Part shown: positions 61,918-64,000 of the stretch, one piece after another
Numbering within the stretch: position 1 is the stretch's first letter
Layout of the letters: each line of letters opens with the position of its first letter
NCBI RefSeq assembly: GCF_039542345.1
Contig: NZ_BAABHY010000001.1
Span: 1,674,001-1,738,000, forward strand
DNA: 64,000 nt
Source of the DNA: Orbus sasakiae
GTDB lineage: Bacteria > Pseudomonadota > Gammaproteobacteria > Enterobacterales > Orbaceae
Direction: 5' to 3'
Notes under the pieces: generated by a model
Told to the model about the DNA's origin: nothing
The model's database searches: none
The model's input: the letters and a program-made list of their open reading frames with translations, nothing else
Translations under genes and position numbers: made by a program

Positions 61918-62075
61918 GATCTGTACCTCTTAATTGATGAAAACGCTTTATTATACACGCAATTTATTTAAAATTGTACCGGATATACTTGACCGAACAA
62001 AGCACAGCACAATTTTACACTGTGACTATTTTGGCGTTAACCATTTCATAAATCGGTTAAGTTGACAACTTTCAC

Positions 62076-63617
62076 TTATAAAATAATGGAAACGGCAATA
62101 CCTAACACAATTAAACCTATCGTTAAATAGCAAAACTGATTTTGCTTTTGTTGGGACCGTTTTAACTGTTCGGTTAATTCTGCAATATGACGATTTAAAT
62201 GCTGATGCTCTCTTTCATATTGTTTAATTTTAGCGGGCAACGCGGGCAATACTTCTTGCCACAGCGGTAAGGTATTCATAAACTGCTTAGCAATATGTTT
62301 AACACTCATCTGCTCTTGATACCAAGACTCAAGGAAAGGTTTTGCGGTTGACCATAAATCAAGCTGAGGGTACAACTGGCGCCCTAATCCTTCAATATAA
62401 AATAATGTTTTCTCAAGTAAGACTAATTGAGGCTGAATCACCATATTGAATTGACGTGCTACTTTGAAAAGATTAAACAGCACTTGCGCAAACGAAATTT
62501 CGCCGAGTGGTTTCGCAAAAATCGGTTCACACACTTCACGCATAGCCGCTTCTAAAGCAAACCTATCGGTATCTTCATCGACCCAATTTGATGAAATATA
62601 GAGCTCTGCAATTTTTTGATAATCGCGATTAAAAAAAGCAATAAAATTTTGAGCTAAAAATCGTTGATCTTCAAGACTTAGTTCACCCATGATAGCGCAA
62701 TCAATACCAATATAGCGAGGATTGACCGGATCAGTTGCATCAATAAAAATATTGCCAGGATGCATATCAGCATGAAAGAAATTATCTCGAAACACTTGTG
62801 TAAAAAAGACTTTGACACCGCGTTCAGCTAACAATTTCACATTAACGTTCTTAGCAACAAGTTGCGCTGTATCGCCAATTGGAATTCCTGCTATACGCTC
62901 TTCGACCATCACATTTTTACGACATAACTCGCGATAAACGTAAGGGATATAGAGCATATCACTGTTGATAAAGTTGTCACGCAAACGCCGTGTGTTTTCT
63001 GCCTCTTGTTGCAGGTTCAGTTCTTTTAAAATGGTTGTTTCATAATCTTTAACGACTTCACCAGCACGTAATCGTTTTCCATTCGGCACATTTTTTTCGA
63101 CCTGCTTAGCAAACCAATACATTAATTCAATATCAGCTTGAATTATCGGCATAATATCAGGACGTAAGACTTTGATAACGACTTGTGCAGCGGTCTCTTT
63201 AAGCGTTGCCGTATGAACTTGTGCAATCGAAGCCGAAGCCAATGGCGTCAAATTAAAATCATCAAAATAATGCTCAATAGGTGCATCTAATGCTTTTTCA
63301 ATGATGTGCTTGGCTAACTCACCCTCAAAAGGGGGAACTTGATCTTGTAACTTTGCCAGCTGAACCGCAACGTTATCCGGCAGTAGATCACGCCGAGTTG
63401 ATAGCATTTGACCAAATTTAACCCATACCGGACCAAGTTCTTGTAAAGCAAGGCGTAAACGTTCACCAATATCATTATTTTTTGCCTTTTTCCTTACCCA
63501 AAACATAAGGGCTAAAGCAAATTTAAATTTTGATGAAAGGTTGTGTTTAGGTAACAGCTCGCCTAATTGATACGCTTTAAAGATCGTAATAATGTTATAC
63601 AGTCTTGAATACTTCAC
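62076..63617 (-). CDS. ubiB: Atypical protein kinase UbiB, ubiquinone biosynthesis
   Basis: A 513-residue ABC1/ADCK-family protein required for ubiquinone synthesis (E. coli 546). VWVKFGQMLSTRRDLLP is the KxGQ motif, LASASIAQVHTA the Ala-rich loop, FHADMHPGNIFI the catalytic loop and YIGIDCAIMG the metal-binding Asp. The C terminus ends in a hydrophobic anchor (YLTIGLIVLGIAVSIIL) with only one clear helix. It is 11 bases from ubiE; ubiJ, which lies between them in E. coli, is missing. Confidence 0.96.
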   Translation of the reverse strand: MKYSRLYNIITIFKAYQLGELLPKHNLSSKFKFALALMFWVRKKAKNNDIGERLRLALQELGPVWVKFGQMLSTRRDLLPDNVAVQLAKLQDQVPPFEGELAKHIIEKALDAPIEHYFDDFNLTPLASASIAQVHTATLKETAAQVVIKVLRPDIMPIIQADIELMYWFAKQVEKNVPNGKRLRAGEVVKDYETTILKELNLQQEAENTRRLRDNFINSDMLYIPYVYRELCRKNVMVEERIAGIPIGDTAQLVAKNVNVKLLAERGVKVFFTQVFRDNFFHADMHPGNIFIDATDPVNPRYIGIDCAIMGELSLEDQRFLAQNFIAFFNRDYQKIAELYISSNWVDEDTDRFALEAAMREVCEPIFAKPLGEISFAQVLFNLFKVARQFNMVIQPQLVLLEKTLFYIEGLGRQLYPQLDLWSTAKPFLESWYQEQMSVKHIAKQFMNTLPLWQEVLPALPAKIKQYEREHQHLNRHIAELTEQLKRSQQKQNQFCYLTIGLIVLGIAVSIIL

Positions 63618-63628
63618 AGTAATACTCG

Positions 63629-64000
63629 TTAAAATTTAAAGCCAATATGTAAGGCAACAATACCACCCGTTAAATTATGATATTGCACATCTTTGAATTT
63701 CGCGTCTTCCATCATCTGCTTAAGTTTAGGTTGATCTGGGTGCATACGAATTGATTCGGCAAGGTAACGATAGCTTTCAGAATCATTGGCAACAAGTTTA
63801 CCCATCAAGGGTAACATCGTAAATGAATAAAGATCATAAGCTTTACTAAGCAGTTTATATTCTGGCTTTGAAAATTCAAGGATCAATAAACGTCCGCCAG
63901 GTTTTAGCACACGCCACATAGAACGCAGTGCCTGATCTTTATTGGTCACATTGCGTAAACCAAATGAAATGGTTATACAATCAAATGTGTTATCCGCAAA
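63629..64000 (-). CDS. ubiE: Ubiquinone/menaquinone C-methyltransferase UbiE, C-terminal part (cut by window edge)
   Basis: The last 124 residues of UbiE. The frame is open to position 64000. NTFDCITISFGLRNVTN is the post-motif region of the SAM-methyltransferase, RVLKPGGRLLILEFSKP the next conserved segment, and LTGGIVALHIGFKF the family C terminus. It methylates demethylmenaquinone and the ubiquinone precursor. First gene of ubiE-ubiB with tatABC following. Confidence 0.96.
   Translation of the reverse strand, partial: FADNTFDCITISFGLRNVTNKDQALRSMWRVLKPGGRLLILEFSKPEYKLLSKAYDLYSFTMLPLMGKLVANDSESYRYLAESIRMHPDQPKLKQMMEDAKFKDVQYHNLTGGIVALHIGFKF

Noticed and set aside
1..64000. tRNA, rRNA, transposase, integrase or prophage genes
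   Set aside because: No tRNA-like cloverleaf, rRNA sequence, transposase or phage protein was recognised by eye; a covariance-model scan could still find something I missed.

Overview
The window reads as ordinary chromosome of an AT-rich gammaproteobacterium. Protein families and gene pairings match enteric relatives closely: yfcA-aroC-prmB, btsS-btsR with btsT, yejABEF, rpsP-rimM-trmD-rplS, ubiE-ubiB-tatABC, nfsA and nfsB. The low GC, many sugar PTS genes and large repetitive or secreted surface-type proteins suggest a host-associated member of the Orbaceae (Gilliamella/Frischella/Orbus group). That placement is inference from gene content and not from a marker-gene comparison.

Layout. 1-7.6 kb: feoAB (feoB cut by the window edge), glnE with a ygiF-like CYTH gene, two unrecognised or secreted small proteins, glyA. 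8-9.4 kb: a secreted protein of unknown function. 9.6-12.6 kb: yfcA, a small membrane protein, aroC, prmB. 12.8-16.3 kb: a sugar-acid or polyol catabolic operon (MFS transporter, TIM-barrel isomerase/epimerase, Gfo/Idh/MocA dehydrogenase) preceded by two GntR/IdnR-type operators. 16.9-21.8 kb: nfsB, then a PTS IIA-IIB-IIC operon with a PfkB kinase and a class II aldolase, preceded by a perfect CRP site. 22-30.5 kb: nfsA, a histidine phosphatase, aat and yejABEF in one direction. 30.7-32.2 kb: a DeoR-family regulator beside a wrecked methylmalonate-semialdehyde dehydrogenase (iolA/mmsA) pseudogene. 32.3-39 kb: an MBL lipoprotein, trmB, the pyruvate-sensing btsSR pair and the pyruvate transporter btsT with a recognisable BtsR site. 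39.1-43.4 kb: a beta-glucoside PTS with 6-phospho-beta-glucosidase and its GntR/UTRA regulator. 43.5-48 kb: a three-gene operon of unknown function (coiled-coil protein, ClpB-like AAA+ ATPase with a dead first ATPase domain, one-pass membrane protein). 48-52 kb: YhiN-type flavoprotein, the rpsP-rimM-trmD-rplS operon, a small hypothetical. 52.1-53.9 kb: a secreted-protein gene whose start codon is separated from its body by a pentanucleotide repeat. 54.2-64 kb: lysC, GlsB/YeaQ-type protein, cysS, yjeH, hldE, tatABC, ubiB and the end of ubiE.

Two items stand out. (1) The gene at 52.1-53.8 kb has a strong ribosome-binding site and ATG at 53839, followed by about 18 copies of AGCAC (minus strand). 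In this copy number the ATG is out of frame with the body and translation stops after 40 codons; one more or two fewer units would restore a protein of about 580 residues. This is the architecture of a phase-variable contingency locus caught in the OFF state. Its paralogue at 8.0-9.4 kb lacks the repeat. (2) The 43.7-48.0 kb operon looks like a self-contained envelope or stress machine: a TelA-like coiled-coil protein, a Clp/Hsp100-type ATPase and a membrane protein with a cysteine-containing extracytoplasmic domain. I do not recognise it as a named system.

No tRNA or rRNA gene, CRISPR array, insertion sequence, prophage or origin was seen.
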